Source of the DNA: Datnioides undecimradiatus
Taxonomy: Eukaryota > Chordata > Actinopteri > Lobotiformes > Datnioididae
Reading direction: 5' to 3'
Assembly: GCA_008933995.1 (NCBI GenBank)
Contig: WARS01003734.1
Location: 1,138,599 to 1,202,598 of the forward strand
DNA: 64,000 nucleotides
The notes beneath the pieces are model-generated. The model was not told where the DNA came from and did no database searches. It saw only the letters and a list, made by a program, of their open reading frames with translations. Position 1 is the first letter of the stretch. Each line of letters begins with the position of its first letter. Positions 1 through 10,945 of the stretch are shown here, one piece after another. Made by a program: the position numbers and the translations under genes.

Positions 1-1400
1 CCTGCGCAGTTTAAGGACGACTCATTGACGTCGACTCAGAAGTCTCAAAAGTGCGTTCCTGACCTCGCGGCTGACAAAACGATCTGCCCCCGAGGTCCAT
101 TTGGTCACCGCCGTGGAGCTGCGGCTGAAAGGCCCCCGGAGACAAAGGGAAGTGTTGAACATTGAACATGTAGATTTCCATGACAACCAGGCAGACTGCA
201 TGTGCTGATGAAGGACGCGTGAGGATCGAAAGCCACACAACAGGACACCAAATGGACCTTGAGATGAGACTGCTTTGTTGACGTCTCTCAGTGCTCTACT
301 ACCATGATTACATGTTTCCATTTAAAAGGCAGAGAGTCGATGCAGAGCGAGGGTCTCAGTGCAGACGGAGACACCTGAACACGTATGTCACATGCTCATT
401 CACATGCTAATGTAGACCGGAAACAGTCTGCCGACCCTGCTGATGGCTGCTCGGTTACAGGAAACGCTGCAGATCAGGAACGGCAACGGCAAAAAGCAAC
501 AATTCAGATTTATTTGACTGGACAAACAATGGCGACCTGTTGCAGGGCAATAACACCGAGGGGCATCGCTACAGGCACCAAAGGTCGGGTTAAAGTGGTA
601 AAGCCCGCCTCTTGCTTGATTTGATTGGCTGCCTGGGTCAAACACTGAAGACACTGACGAGTGTCGTGACTCTGCACCTTGCTATTGACAATCAAGAAGC
701 AAACATGGCCGTCTTAGACGTCCAGATACGACGCAACACTGTGGTTTTCACGCTTGAAAACCACGTCACCTGATGCACCTGATGTTAATAGTTGGCGCCC
801 AACAGTGGAGCTCTGGACTCACAGATGAGCCCCGTTTGTGCCGTCAAGTCGTCGTCACCTCCGGTCCTTTCAGGGGCCTTGTTGTCAGAAAGAAAATACT
901 TTTCAGCTCGTCCTTTAAACAGACGTGTCGATTGCTGGGACTGAAATGTGCGGACGGCCTCGGCTGGAGCACTTGTTGATGCTCCCTCTTGAGGTGCGAT
1001 TCACTCGGTTTAAGGGCGGGGGATGGACGGAGCGTATACGCTGTATGTGTGTGCATGAGGAGGCTTATGTGTGTGTTTGTGTTTTGTGCTTCGACTGCCT
1101 TTGAAAGCAGGAGATAGTGTTCTCACAATGCCCGGGGTATTGACTGGTTTCAATTTCCTCCATTCTGACAGCCCATTTCATCCGCAGCTTTGAATAAAAG
1201 GCGGCTATTGTGCAGGGGGCATTACTGCAAACATCAACACATCACCTCCAGATCAAATGTTCGCCAACAAATCAAGACCTTTAGCAAAACCCAGCGTCTA
1301 ACACAAAAAGGTGGGACGGCGTTTTGCATTATAATTAACCACAATCACAAGCAAAGTGGCCGTAACCTGATTTAACAACGACAGGAGTAAAAGTCCAGCC
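1..1400. other. Unique non-coding DNA, no gene seen
   Basis: Both strands carry only short overlapping open frames (under 100 codons) with no recognisable domain. The base composition is mixed and there is no long simple repeat. The one structured element is the hairpin at 741-764, listed separately. Confidence 0.6.
741..764. other. Perfect 10-bp inverted repeat with 4-nt loop
   Basis: The arm gtggttttca (741-750) is followed by the loop cgct and the exact reverse complement tgaaaaccac (755-764). A T-G pair could extend it by one step in RNA. It is far too short for a microRNA precursor. No T-run terminator context applies in a vertebrate. It may be a chance palindrome or a dimeric protein-binding site. 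Confidence 0.8.
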
Positions 1401-1402
1401 GT

Positions 1403-1434
1403 TGGCGGCGGCGGCGGCGGCGGCAGCGGCGGCA
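1403..1434. repeat. (GGC)n microsatellite
   Basis: About ten GGC/GCG triplets with one interruption (cag). On the minus strand it reads as proline/alanine-type low-complexity peptide in a short open frame, which I regard as a by-product of the repeat. Confidence 0.9.
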
Positions 1435-1634
1435 CCGTTGGCGAAAGAAGATGAAGAAAACGTTCAAGCGCAGTGGTGACACTCATTGAATTACACGTTG
1501 ACAGCTCTGTGTTAGTGAAGAGATGAAAGCAAAATGAGATTTTCAAAAGTGAATATGGGGAATGACAGTATTGCTTTCTCCACATTGTCAAACTTGACAG
1601 TGCTATTACCATCAGTACAACATCAGGTGCTGGC

Positions 1635-2045
1635 ATATGGTATTCAGTTAGCAGGAATCAGCTGCCTCGTTTGAATATTGATTGCATTTCAGGCAAGAGG
1701 ATGACTTAGTCTCATTACCTTCTCTTTACAACCACCCCCCCCAACTCCTGCTTTAAAATGACAATAATATGGGGAAAGAAAGAGAAGATGAATATGAATT
1801 AAAGTTACCCAAGCAAAGCCAATAATTTAATAATTAGCTGACAGGCTGCAGGAGACGCACGGTTATTTATGGGGAGATTGTCAAAGACTTAATGTGAAAC
1901 CGGTCTGAATTATTTATCTGTAAAGGCGGGAGGACAGAGATGCACCAATATGGAATCAAAGGAGGACGACGATAACCAATTATCAATAATTTGGGCGACT
2001 GCACAAATGTAAGGAGGTCAATAAAGGGCAGCTTGGATTTAGCCC
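1635..2045. promoter_or_regulatory. Candidate conserved non-coding element
   Basis: AT-leaning, repeat-free block. At 1831-1844 the composite taattagctgacag joins a homeodomain TAATTA site to a MEIS/TGIF-type TGACAG. A caudal/HOX-like TTTATGG lies at 1866-1872, and an ATTA/CAAT cluster at 1970-1990. The sequence shows the motifs; enhancer activity and conservation are inference. Confidence 0.35.
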
Positions 2046-3980
2046 CGGTCCTTCCTGCTGTTGCTGCAGGACGCTTTTACCCACGTCTGCGCTCGTCTTT
2101 GTTTTAAACGTGCACGCAGGCAACTGCAATTAATATGAATTCATCTGCAGCGTTGTTGCACGCGCCGCGTTCGCTCACAGCCGCCAAAGAACCGCACGAC
2201 GGAGGGATGACGCATCAGCCGCTGATGCATCGTCCATCACAAAGATCCACGCTGTAAAACCAAACTGCAGAAATTAAAAAAAGTAAGACGCGGCGTCGGG
2301 AGCAGGTTTATTTTTTTTTCTTTTTCGATTTGTAAACATCAAATCGAATATCAAACAACAAGGTCCCCGCGAAGCTTAATGGCAGAATAATGATTGGAAA
2401 ATACAGGAAAGATTGGAGGGAAAAAACAAAAATCATCAAAATAAACGGAAGCGAATGAGCTTAATGTGCCTCAAACTGGATTAATCTTCTAAAACTAAAT
2501 GAAATCCAAGAGGAGGGCGCTTCATCATGAAAGCACGGCTGAGAGAAGACAGAAGCTGCTATAACTTACATTAAAAACTTCCTGAAGCGAGTGAAGACTT
2601 CAGTGGGAAAGGTAGAAAAGAAGGAAGACAAATGGCAGAGGGGTTTTATTATTCCGGGATTCTGCGCCGCGATATAAAATCTCTTCATTAAACATTTGTG
2701 TTGGATCTCTGCTATAATTAGTTCGCCGACTCGTCTCTTTGCACTGGGAGTTGTGTCAGTTTCAGGTGGAGCTGTCACCGGAGTGACGGTGCAGGACTGA
2801 ATTTGTCGATGAGTTCGCTTTGACTTGTTTTTTCGGTTTTTATTATTCCCGGCAGGTCGGTCGCCGGAAGCTCAGAGCGCCGCGGCGGCTCCCGTGTTCG
2901 GGATGCCCGGACGAGTCGCGGGCCGTAGTGACATCAACATCAACCCACTCAGCCAATGAAAGAACAGCAGAACATCCAGCCTCCCCTCTCATCTCCCTGA
3001 CACATCAGCATACTGAGCATCTCCGCCGCCGTCGTCATCACTCCAGAAAACAGGAAGGCAGGGAGAGACTCAAAGACGTTCGGCGTGTATAACTCCACTT
3101 CATCAACCATGCACGTCGCCTTCCCAGCATCAGCGCTGGGCGAGGTTTTATTACTCTCACAATCAAGGAGCGGCGATGTTTGGGTGTTAATGTAGTTTTA
3201 CTTGGCTATTTTCTAGTTAATCACCTCCAAACATCTGTCAGTGCCGTTATCCCTCTGCAGGTTCCAGTAACGCTCATCAGACGCTACGTTCTCCTGCATT
3301 CGCTGGAATCGGTCCGAGTTACACCTCGTGAACCAGCCTGTGTCAGAACCCGAAGACAAACTCAATCTCCTGCAGAAGCTGCAACACAGTCCACTGTTTC
3401 CTGCTGGTAGGAAATGTGAGATCAGTTTCCAAAGTAATTGCATTAAATCTTGGAAGATGTGGAACGCCATGATTTTAAATCTAATGCAGGAAGTACTGCA
3501 TCCTTTGTGCAGCGAGTCGGAGTGTGGGGGTTTGGGTGTGCGCGCCCTCCATCGAGCCTTAACCAGAACATAGTGTCATGAGTTAAAAGAGAGAATTTAA
3601 AGTGTTTGTCAATGAATCTAACTCCTCCAGGTCTCGTCTGGTTTGATTCAGGCTTTCTACCAGATATTAGTGATGTCCGCTGGCTTCACTGTGTGCAGCT
3701 GCAGTCTGTTCTCCTTTCATTGCAACTATTGGCGTCCACATACTTTGGGCCATTTATTGCATTTTAGCTCTTGGTGTTCATGTCAAATCGCTGCCAGAAG
3801 CAGATTTAAACCCTCCCTGTGCGTTTTCAGCGTGCTGTTTCCTACATGGTGGTGTTGTTTTGATTGCCGTGGTTCATCTTGAGCATCACGTTCCTGCAGC
3901 TCAGGCACATCACGCCGGACACATCAGCTGATCCCACTCCCGTCTGGCGCTTCAGAACGCAGCCTGCCGGAGCTGCCAAC
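2046..3980. other. Non-coding stretch with scattered homeodomain words
   Basis: No supportable gene. Between 2370 and 2510 the DNA becomes AT-rich and carries an OTX/bicoid-type GGATTAATC at 2478-2486. At 2212-2228 there is a 7-bp perfect inverted repeat (GCATCAG / CTGATGC) around a 3-nt loop, inside sequence that repeats GATGC words. From about 2860 to 3100 it turns GC-rich with several CpGs. Remaining short frames show no domain. Confidence 0.5.
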
Positions 3981-3984
3981 GTTT

Positions 3985-4350
3985 CATTCATCCCAGGTTT
4001 ATTTAATATATGCAGCAATTAGAGGCAACTGTGGTGGAAATCTCCCATCAATCCACAATAATTAAAGTCTCCCTGATTAAGATCTAGCACTGGCTGATTG
4101 TGAGACATCGAGTCCAAGCGGTGGTCAACTGAAAGTCAAAACAGATATCTGTCAGCGCGCACTCGGGGCTTAAAACGTCTTATCTTGCGAGCGTTTTGGT
4201 CGACATCTTTGCAAACAGCACGGACGTACAGTTTTGGACTCGTAGAGATGCGGCGAGCAATCAAATTGCCCACATTAGTGCAATAATATCCGCAACAAAT
4301 TGCTCCTGGCAACAAACCGAGCCCATTATCTGATCAGATTTGACCACACG
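3985..4350. promoter_or_regulatory. Candidate conserved non-coding element pair
   Basis: Two AT-rich blocks, about 3985-4130 and 4250-4350, are separated by more GC-rich DNA. The first contains AATAATTAAA at 4057-4066 and several ATTA words. The second combines CAAT, ATTA and a TGATCA-type sequence with no stretch of simple repeat. Texture resembles vertebrate enhancers; conservation was not testable. Confidence 0.33.
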
Positions 4351-4559
4351 CTCTTCAGTCCATCCAGCTGACAAAGACAGCACAAGTGGGTAATGTGCCA
4401 GCCGGCGCTGACCTCAGACTCGGGGAGAGGTTTTCAGCACTCAGCGACTCTTCTTTCCTCCCACTTTGGAGTTCTTAAATCAGGTCCACAGCGGAGACTT
4501 CGTGAATGAGCCTTAATGTGACAGAGAAATTGGGGATCACTTTCTCTGTCTGGCTCTGC

Positions 4560-4935
4560 CAACAGTCTGATGATATCGACGACTAGATGGCGTGAACGCG
4601 GGGGACTCCAAAGAGAGGATTAGAGAGGGGAGATAAGGCTATCCACTGTAATTAAGCCCTATCTCTGTACAGCCACTGAAGAAAATAAATCACCCTTCAG
4701 AGCCTGCCAGTGTTGAAATGCATGAACAATTATTCAATAATTAATCGTTATACATGCGGGCTCCAAACACTAATAGGACATATTTTAACTACAGCATTAT
4801 AGCACTGTTAAATTAAATTAAGTCTGAATGCATTTAAGATCAATGTAATAGATCACCTATTTAACCTTTTTTAATCACTCTAATGTAATTGTATTAGCTC
4901 CGTTATCAAGCTTTTTATGATGTGCCCTATGCTAA
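4560..4935. promoter_or_regulatory. Candidate conserved non-coding element beside a CTCF-like motif
   Basis: A CTCF-like core at 4580-4594 is followed by about 300 bp of AT-rich sequence dense in homeodomain words, including overlapping CAATTA/AATAATTAAT between 4727 and 4746 and TTAAATTAAATTAAG near 4810. Long unbroken AT-rich but non-repetitive sequence like this is typical of ancient enhancers. Confidence 0.4.
4580..4594 (+). promoter_or_regulatory. CTCF-like motif
   Basis: The string cgactagatggcgtg fits the core of the CTCF consensus (CCA..AG.GGGC form) on the plus strand, with G replacing the first CC. Motif match only, judged by eye; occupancy is unknown. Confidence 0.3.
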
Positions 4936-5860
4936 TTTCCCATTCCAGCCATGTATAATTGAGAATGGAGATATATTGGGTGTGGCACCAGACGTACTAG
5001 TGGAAACATTAAGCCCGAGCCCTGGAGGAAGGTGCCAGTCTTGGTGCTGAACCAGAGATAACGTGCAGATGAGGTCAAACGTGACACTGCAAGGTAGTGA
5101 AGTTTGTAGCTCACACGGCGCCATCAAGCCCGCTGAAGCACGGCTGCCGCCAAACGACTGACGCTGCCAGGTCGCTTCGCCTGCTGCAGCACGAAGCAAT
5201 GCCTCGTCTGCTGCAGCACGAAGCAATGCCTCGTCTGCTGCAGCACGAAGCAATGCCTCGTCTGTTTTCACGGTGAATTCAGGGGTAGACGGAAACGATA
5301 AGTAGCTAGCTTGAGCAGCGATAGCTAACGTAGTCGAACAAATGATCATCACCTTAAAAGGAAGCAAATAAAAATATATAAAATGCACTTTTATCAGTTC
5401 TGATCTGGTTCTGATCGATTCAGGAGGTCTGTCATTACCAGAGCTATTCGTTCTTGATTGTTCTTGGTATTAAAGCAGCAAATAATATAGATTTATTATA
5501 ACGCATGAGTGTTAAATGTGATCCAAGGCAATGTATCTGATGCATGCAAACAGGCGTCAGAGGCGTCTGTCTCCAGTGTTATAATGGGTTAACGGTAGCA
5601 AACAGGCAGAGCTACAGAGGCAGCGGCAGACCAGCAACTCCCATGTTCTGCTTAAAGATGACTTCAGCTTCAGTTTCCTGCCACAAAGTGATGTCTGACA
5701 GCAGCACGGAGCAGTGGAAATATTAAAAACATGGCGCAGACTGATGTTGCATTGCTTAGCTTCCTACGCCGGCGCTCCTGCTGCTTCTCCGCCCAAACCG
5801 ACTTGCATTCTTCACCGTTTCCTGACGTTTTACAGTCTATATTGTTCATCAATTAACGTT
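4936..5860. other. Non-coding stretch containing a 27-bp minisatellite
   Basis: No gene recognised. The notable item is the 27-bp tandem repeat at 5181-5263. A 153-codon minus-strand frame (4927-5388) runs through that repeat, but it has no domain and its most regular part is the repeat itself. Sequence at 5370-5440 shares phrases (ATATAAAATGCACTTT and AGGAGGTCTGTCA) with 9930-10020, which hints at a shared dispersed repeat. Confidence 0.45.
5181..5263. repeat. 27-bp tandem repeat, three perfect copies
   Basis: Units at 5181-5207, 5208-5234 and 5235-5261 are identical (27 bp, starting ctgctgcagcacgaagcaat); a degraded partial unit lies just upstream near 5165-5180. Read on the minus strand the period is a multiple of three and gives repeated DEALLRAAA. 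Identical copies imply recent expansion or ongoing homogenisation. Confidence 0.95.
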
Positions 5861-6050
5861 GGGAACAATAAGCAGATTAATGATAAAGAAAATAATTGTT
5901 AGTTGCAGCCCGAGATAAATCGGCGCAATTAACCGCACACTCTGCTCTAATTGCTCCTAGATATTTCGTTCGGGTACGGAAACTAATTGCAGCGTCGTCT
6001 GCATTATTAAGGAAAAATATGGACGTTTAATTTCATGAGAGCAGGAACTG
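5861..6050. promoter_or_regulatory. Candidate conserved non-coding element
   Basis: About 190 bp, AT-rich, with repeated AATTAA/TAATTG words: ATTAATGATAAAG near 5877, CAATTAACC near 5926, CTAATTGC near 5946 and ACTAATTGC near 5982. Four spaced homeodomain-type sites suggest a clustered binding element. Inference from motif density only. Confidence 0.35.
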
Positions 6051-8529
6051 AAATCGGCAGCGTTACAGGACGCCGTGCAGGCTCGCTCCTGTCTGACGTT
6101 CTCATCTTTCAACAAGCCCATCGACATCTGCTACGGTAACAAATCCGAGGTGAAACCGCTCGTAGCACAAAAAGACAGAAAAAGGCGAAAATGCACAGTG
6201 TCTCCTGCTTCGAAATGAGCCTCGATTATTTTTTCTTTGGGGGTGTTTTCATCATGACCGACTCTCTCACCTCATCATCACTTCAAACTGCAAAGCATCA
6301 GTGCAGCAGAAATCTGACAACGTGTGGCTCAAAGCAGGAAGAGAAGAAGCTGGGTAATATTTCCGCTTGGGTGTATTTACAAATACTTCAAAATTCCCCG
6401 TTTTGTGCAGGAAAACAATCGTGCCGTGCACCGTAGCTCCTACAGTACAGCTTCTTCTGCTTCACGGCAGCCTGGTTTGAGCTCTTCCAGGTCCGTATTA
6501 GGCAGTCAGAAGTAAAAGGATATTAGACATGAATAAAACAGAAGTTCTCTTTGAAATGATGTGACATTTCCATATCAACTGGAATAAAAACATTGTGCTA
6601 CCCTTGATCTGTTTATGTGAAACTGAGCCAAGCACTGAGATACTGTGATGTTTGATGTTCTGCTGAGGGTTTGAGTCAGGCGGCCAGCTGGTGGTTAGAC
6701 GGACAAACGTCTGAAATTCCCTTAAACACTGCGGTCAACAGCACGCAGAGACATCTGAGGCAGCGCACACGGGCGGATGAGATGCCAGCGCAGTGAAACA
6801 CAAACCAGCACGATGCGTGGAGGCAGAAATTTATCAGTAGAGCTGTGAACGCACGGTATATCCATGCAACCTCATTAACTGATGCAGATAATTAAAGGTT
6901 TCATGACGTTTATGCATCTAAGTAACTAACAAACAAAAATAAAGACCTGTTTACTGATATACTACTGACAACTCATGAGCAATCCTTTAACGTCTTCATT
7001 AACCATCATTAATAATCAGATGTTTCCTTTAACCCCGCTGCTTTTCTCATAATTTAATTCTGATAAATTCATAATACTCACTCTTAATTTTCAAGACGAG
7101 GCTGCAGTCTGTTTGCACACACGGCGGCTTTGTTGTGAAACTGAGTACGCACACTTCATTAGGTCCACATGCATCATCTCACCTGATCCAAGCTAATAAT
7201 AATCATAATAATACCATTAGCAAAGTTGTATTGCATTGTGCTTGCACACTGCAGGTGTTTCTATCCCCATCACCTATGTCAACACGGTGGTCAGAATATT
7301 AGGAACACCACTGCAAATTACAAACTCCATTATAAATATGTGCGTATTTGTAAAAGGCGGAGCTGCTGCAGTGGATCGCAGCCGCTGCTCCTAACAAAGT
7401 TACGCTGAATGTTACTGCAGTGCATCGTCGGCACCCTTTGCATTCATCTACCGGCACCGGACTGAGGTCCTGGTCCTGCCGGTGCGGTTTTCTGCGTGGG
7501 CAGTAAATCGTTTGGGATGCTTCAGTTTCAACAGCCCCAACAGCTGCAGCTCAGGCGCTTCCACCTTCGTCCTGTTTCCAAAGCTACATGCTAATGGCTA
7601 ATTAGCTCCAGATGGATCAGCAGTGAGTCTGTTATATAACAAACATCTTTACAGGATGATTGTAATCAGCTAGCAGGGATGCTAGCAAACACAATGCTAT
7701 GCATGGCATGAGCCAACATAAACGTCTCAAGGGAATCGATGCTAATGCTAGCGAGCTAAGCTAACTGTCTAACATCTGTCCTCCCGAATGTTGAACTTAA
7801 ATCACTAGCAGTCGATGCTTTGGGTGCGTGTGAACATACAGGATGACAATTTTCAGTCAGTGGTGCAACACAGAGCGTCTCCTAGCAACGCGGGCTCTCA
7901 GTTGTCAGGGGAAACGCCCATTCAGTGATGCAAAGCTTTGGCGTCATTCGCCTCTTGTGAGAAGCGCTGACCGGCGCGGTGGCCGCAGCCTTGCTAGGAT
8001 TCACATTTCTGTGCACAAAAAGCGCAGAGGATTCAAATTCCAGCTCGACCCCAACGACAGATGCGGCGGCTCATCTTTTGATGTTTTGGTTCTTCGTGCC
8101 GCGGCGGTTTCACGGAAAAGGCTGAAGCCTCTTAAAAAGCCGTAGTGTTGAGTCGGGTTGATTCATGAGAAGTGAGACCGAGCTGTTTAACCATCTCTTG
8201 GCCTTGATTACACTCTTCAACCGTCGAAAACGCTTTTCCAAAAACTTTTTTTTCACCTTCTCTCCACCTTACCCCGAGGCGGTCGCTGAGTTCGGTGGAG
8301 AGAAGGACAGAGAAGCATTTTGCCAGGAGCGTAGAATCACTAGATTTAAGTCAGTGGCTGCTTGACTCCTCTGGAGAATGACAACCACAAAGAAACAAAG
8401 ACGGCGTGACGGTTTGACTGACAGCCTTTCATGTCTGCTCACTACAAGGTCAGATGTACCCTAAATAGAAAAAAGACGTGAGTGATCCTGGATTTCTTCA
8501 AGAACGCCCTTCGTGTAGGAGTCGACACT
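6051..8529. other. Non-coding stretch, nothing gene-like
   Basis: No frame longer than about 100 codons and no domain. A GCTA/TAGC-rich tract occupies roughly 7590-7770, resembling the denser one at 61250-61580. A short piece at 7285-7309 resembles the end of a dispersed fish repeat. From 7840 to 8150 a 100-codon plus-strand frame exists in GC-rich DNA, with no recognisable protein. Confidence 0.5.
7285..7309. mobile_element. Possible end fragment of a dispersed fish repeat
   Basis: The phrase ggtcagaatattaggaacac matches my memory of a terminal phrase (reverse strand: GTGTTCCTAATATTCTGACC) found repeatedly in teleost genomes. Only about 25 bp are recognisable and no partner end was found nearby, so this may be coincidence. 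Confidence 0.25.
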
Positions 8530-9075
8530 GTATGTTTTGGTAAAAATGAAGATTATGAATTATGAGCGGCTTCCTCTGAAAAGCGCCGACATCAAAAAGA
8601 GGACGCCAAACGGCGGCGGCGGCGGCGCAGAATAATCTAAATATAATTGCGTGACTGCTGGCGTGTCAACTTCAACCTTGTCTCATAAATGCCATAAGGA
8701 AGAAATGTTCTCCGAGGTTAATTTCACTATATTATCAAGAGAATTAAGGCAATTACCAACAAATGACAGAAAGGGCTATTCAGAACCAATTCTGAGGATA
8801 ACTGACCGTGCTATGTCCTCTCAGCAGGTGGTTATTCATAATACAGCAGGTGATTCATATGAATTATTTCCTACCTGTCATTCACTTTGCTCCGCTGCCT
8901 CAGTCTGTCCAAGTAATTGTAGTCCTGTAGATTTCACTTTGGCACCTACGGCGGGATACTTGGCTGACCTTCCCGGGCGCTTCCTTCTAGCAATTATCTG
9001 TGGACATTTTGAAGAGAGAAGCGGCGTAAATATTCCAGAGGGAATCCCGGCGCCGATGCAGCGCCGTGCAGTGCG
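8530..9075. promoter_or_regulatory. Strong candidate conserved non-coding element
   Basis: About 450 bp of AT-rich, repeat-free sequence. It contains two CAGGTG E-boxes (8825-8830 and 8847-8852), the ZEB/SNAI spacing-type arrangement, and a POU/homeodomain-like TCATATGAATTAT at 8855-8867. A (CGG)n tract at 8611-8628 lies near its left edge. A 143-codon plus-strand frame (8651-9082) stays open throughout but uses a non-ATG start and shows no domain; I read it as chance openness. Confidence 0.42.
8611..8628. repeat. (CGG)n microsatellite
   Basis: Six CGG triplets ending in cgcag, next to the left edge of the AT-rich element that follows. Confidence 0.9.
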
Positions 9076-9139
9076 CGGGTAGAGCCGCAGGAAGCAAAAC
9101 GCGGTCACATAAAGACCGGATTCATTGTTTTCGTGTCTG

Positions 9140-9680
9140 ATCACTAATCTGAGGGAGCGTTCTGCGGTCAGATGAGGTGTGTTAGGAAGGTTCGGGAATA
9201 TCCTTTTGGGAAAATCTCACAAATAGGAATCAAACAGCAGTCGGATCTGTGCTTTGCTACCTTCCACACCCTGTTTCCTCCTGATGAAACAGAGCGGCAC
9301 CCCTGGCATTTGTCATCCCCTGACCCTTCAGAAGCGCAGGAAAATATCGTAATGTGTTTCCAAATGATGTGTTACAGTACCGCGCTTTGGTATTTTCCGC
9401 ATATGCTTATTCAATATCCCGGCAATAAAACCAGCAGGACCTCAATTTGCCTTCAAACGTTTAATCTCCAAAAGAAAACACTTCCACACAAAGCAGCGAG
9501 AAGCTAAGTAACAGCACAGGGTCATTTGGCTCCAATGAAGTATTGGTAAAACGAGTTTCCATGGAGACTAATATGCTCGCAACTAAAGACACATAGAGTG
9601 GCATTTTGGAACGAGTGAAGCAAACCGTGGGGCACAAAGATAACAAGCTTAGACAAAGAGACATAATGTCAACACAGTCT
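9140..9680. promoter_or_regulatory. Candidate conserved non-coding element
   Basis: Repeat-free, AT-leaning sequence continuing from the previous block after a GC-rich gap at 9045-9130. An octamer-like GCATATGCTTAT sits at 9399-9410. The block 9190-9480 also carries CCAAATGATG and TCAATATCCC. A 111-codon plus-strand frame crosses it without any recognisable domain. Confidence 0.38.
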
Positions 9681-10214
9681 TAACCACAGAGGGCTCAACA
9701 TGCGCGGCGGCTGCAAAAAGGTGGCGGGCATTTTGCACGGGTGAATGTCAAACATGAATTGAAGCGCCGCGTGAATCAAAACATTAAACTCTGACACAGA
9801 ATTTGAATACGGCAACACCGAAAGCACCGCAGGTCAGATTTGCACTCGCTCTAAGAGGTGCAGCTTGCTAGCACCGCAACGGGGCGCCGTCAGAGTCATG
9901 TTGTGCAACAATACAGTTTAATATGCTACGACATATATAAAAATCAAAATCAAAATGCACTTTCTCAGCTTTATTAGCGAGCTAGCTAGCAGCTTCTCCT
10001 TCCTTGAGGAGGTCTGTCAGCTCCTTTAATGCTGGTGATGAAGGTGCGATGGTGATTGGTGGTCTTCTGTGACTGAATGGAGGCTAGCACCTAAAGCTAA
10101 ATCACTGTAATCCTCCACGTTTGTCATGACTTGCACACATTGACATTCAGATCAGATCCCCTCAAGTGCTATGTTTCACTCTGAAATGCATCACAATACG
10201 TGAGCTTCATGCGG
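9681..10214. other. Non-coding stretch before the transposon remnant
   Basis: No gene. Contains a GCTAGCTAGC word cluster near 9980 and the AAAATGCACTTT...AGGAGGTCTGTCA phrases also seen near 5370-5440. The left boundary of the Tc1 remnant is not sharp, so the last tens of bases may belong to it. Confidence 0.45.
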
Positions 10215-10945
10215 CTGCAGGAGCGGCTGCACACCCACGATGCAAATCTCCCGTTTCACCGCGTCCAACCGTCTGAGGACAGCGAGCTCAGCGTCGTGCT
10301 CAAGAAACCAGTTTGAGGTGATTTAAGGCTTGTGACATGATGTGTTATCCTGCTGGAAGAAGCCATTAGAAGATGGGTACACTGTGGTCATGAGGGCCTG
10401 CACGTGGTCAGCAGTGATGCTCGGGTAGACTGTGGCGTTTAAACGATGATCAGTCGGTGCTAACGGGCCCGAAATGTTCCAAGAAAGTAGCTCCTGCACC
10501 ATCACAGCACCGCCGCCGCCACCGGCCTGAACCGCTGACACAAGGCAGGATCAGACCTCAGTTTCCCTCGTCCAGTTTCGGTCTCTCTGCACCAAATGTT
10601 GCCTCAGCTTCCTGCTGGAGCCCGACGGGACTGACACCTTCAAGGTTTAACGCTGTGCCTTTAAAGACCAGGTTGTAATGAGCAGTCATTTGCATTGCTG
10701 TTCCCTTTCTATCGTCTCAAACCGACCTCTAAACGCTTCAGATAGTCGTGCAACACCTGCAACTGTGCCTGGTTTAAAGTCACTGAATCACCTTTGATCC
10801 CAGGTCTGATGCTTGATTTGAGCTTCAGCAAATCACCTTAACTGTGTCGACAGAGCTAAATGCACTGAGCTGCTGTAAAGCGATTTCCTGAGTATTTGCT
10901 TTAACAAGGAGCTAAAAAGCGTTCCTAATAAAGTGGCCAGTGTCA
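10215..10945 (-). mobile_element. Tc1/mariner-type DNA transposon remnant
   Basis: The plus strand is the antisense of a Tc1/mariner transposase. The recognisable coding part is at 10230-10541. Further right, degraded phrases match the 5' half of the element and finish with cctaataaagtggccagtg at 10924-10942, a terminal phrase widespread in fish copies. The opposite terminus was not found, so the element is truncated on its left side near 10215. The central part of the gene is also missing, as only about 730 bp remain. It is a dead copy and cannot encode an active enzyme. Confidence 0.85.
10230..10541 (-). pseudogene. Tc1/mariner transposase fragment
   Basis: Minus-strand translation gives VQAGGGGGAVMV..., then GPLAPTDHRLNATVYPS, then VYPSSNGFFQQDNTSCHK. 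This is the DDE core of Tc1/mariner transposases around the second catalytic aspartate (QQDN..CHK). A stop replaces a residue just after CHKP, and the frame resumes as ITSNWFLEHDAELAVL, followed by KREICIVGVQP. Between these last two pieces the block carrying the third catalytic acid (SPDLNP in relatives) is absent. The enzyme would cut and paste DNA at TA sites; this copy lacks the N-terminal DNA-binding region in frame, has a stop, and has lost the SPDLNP region. Family assignment is firm; exact ends are not. Confidence 0.88.
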
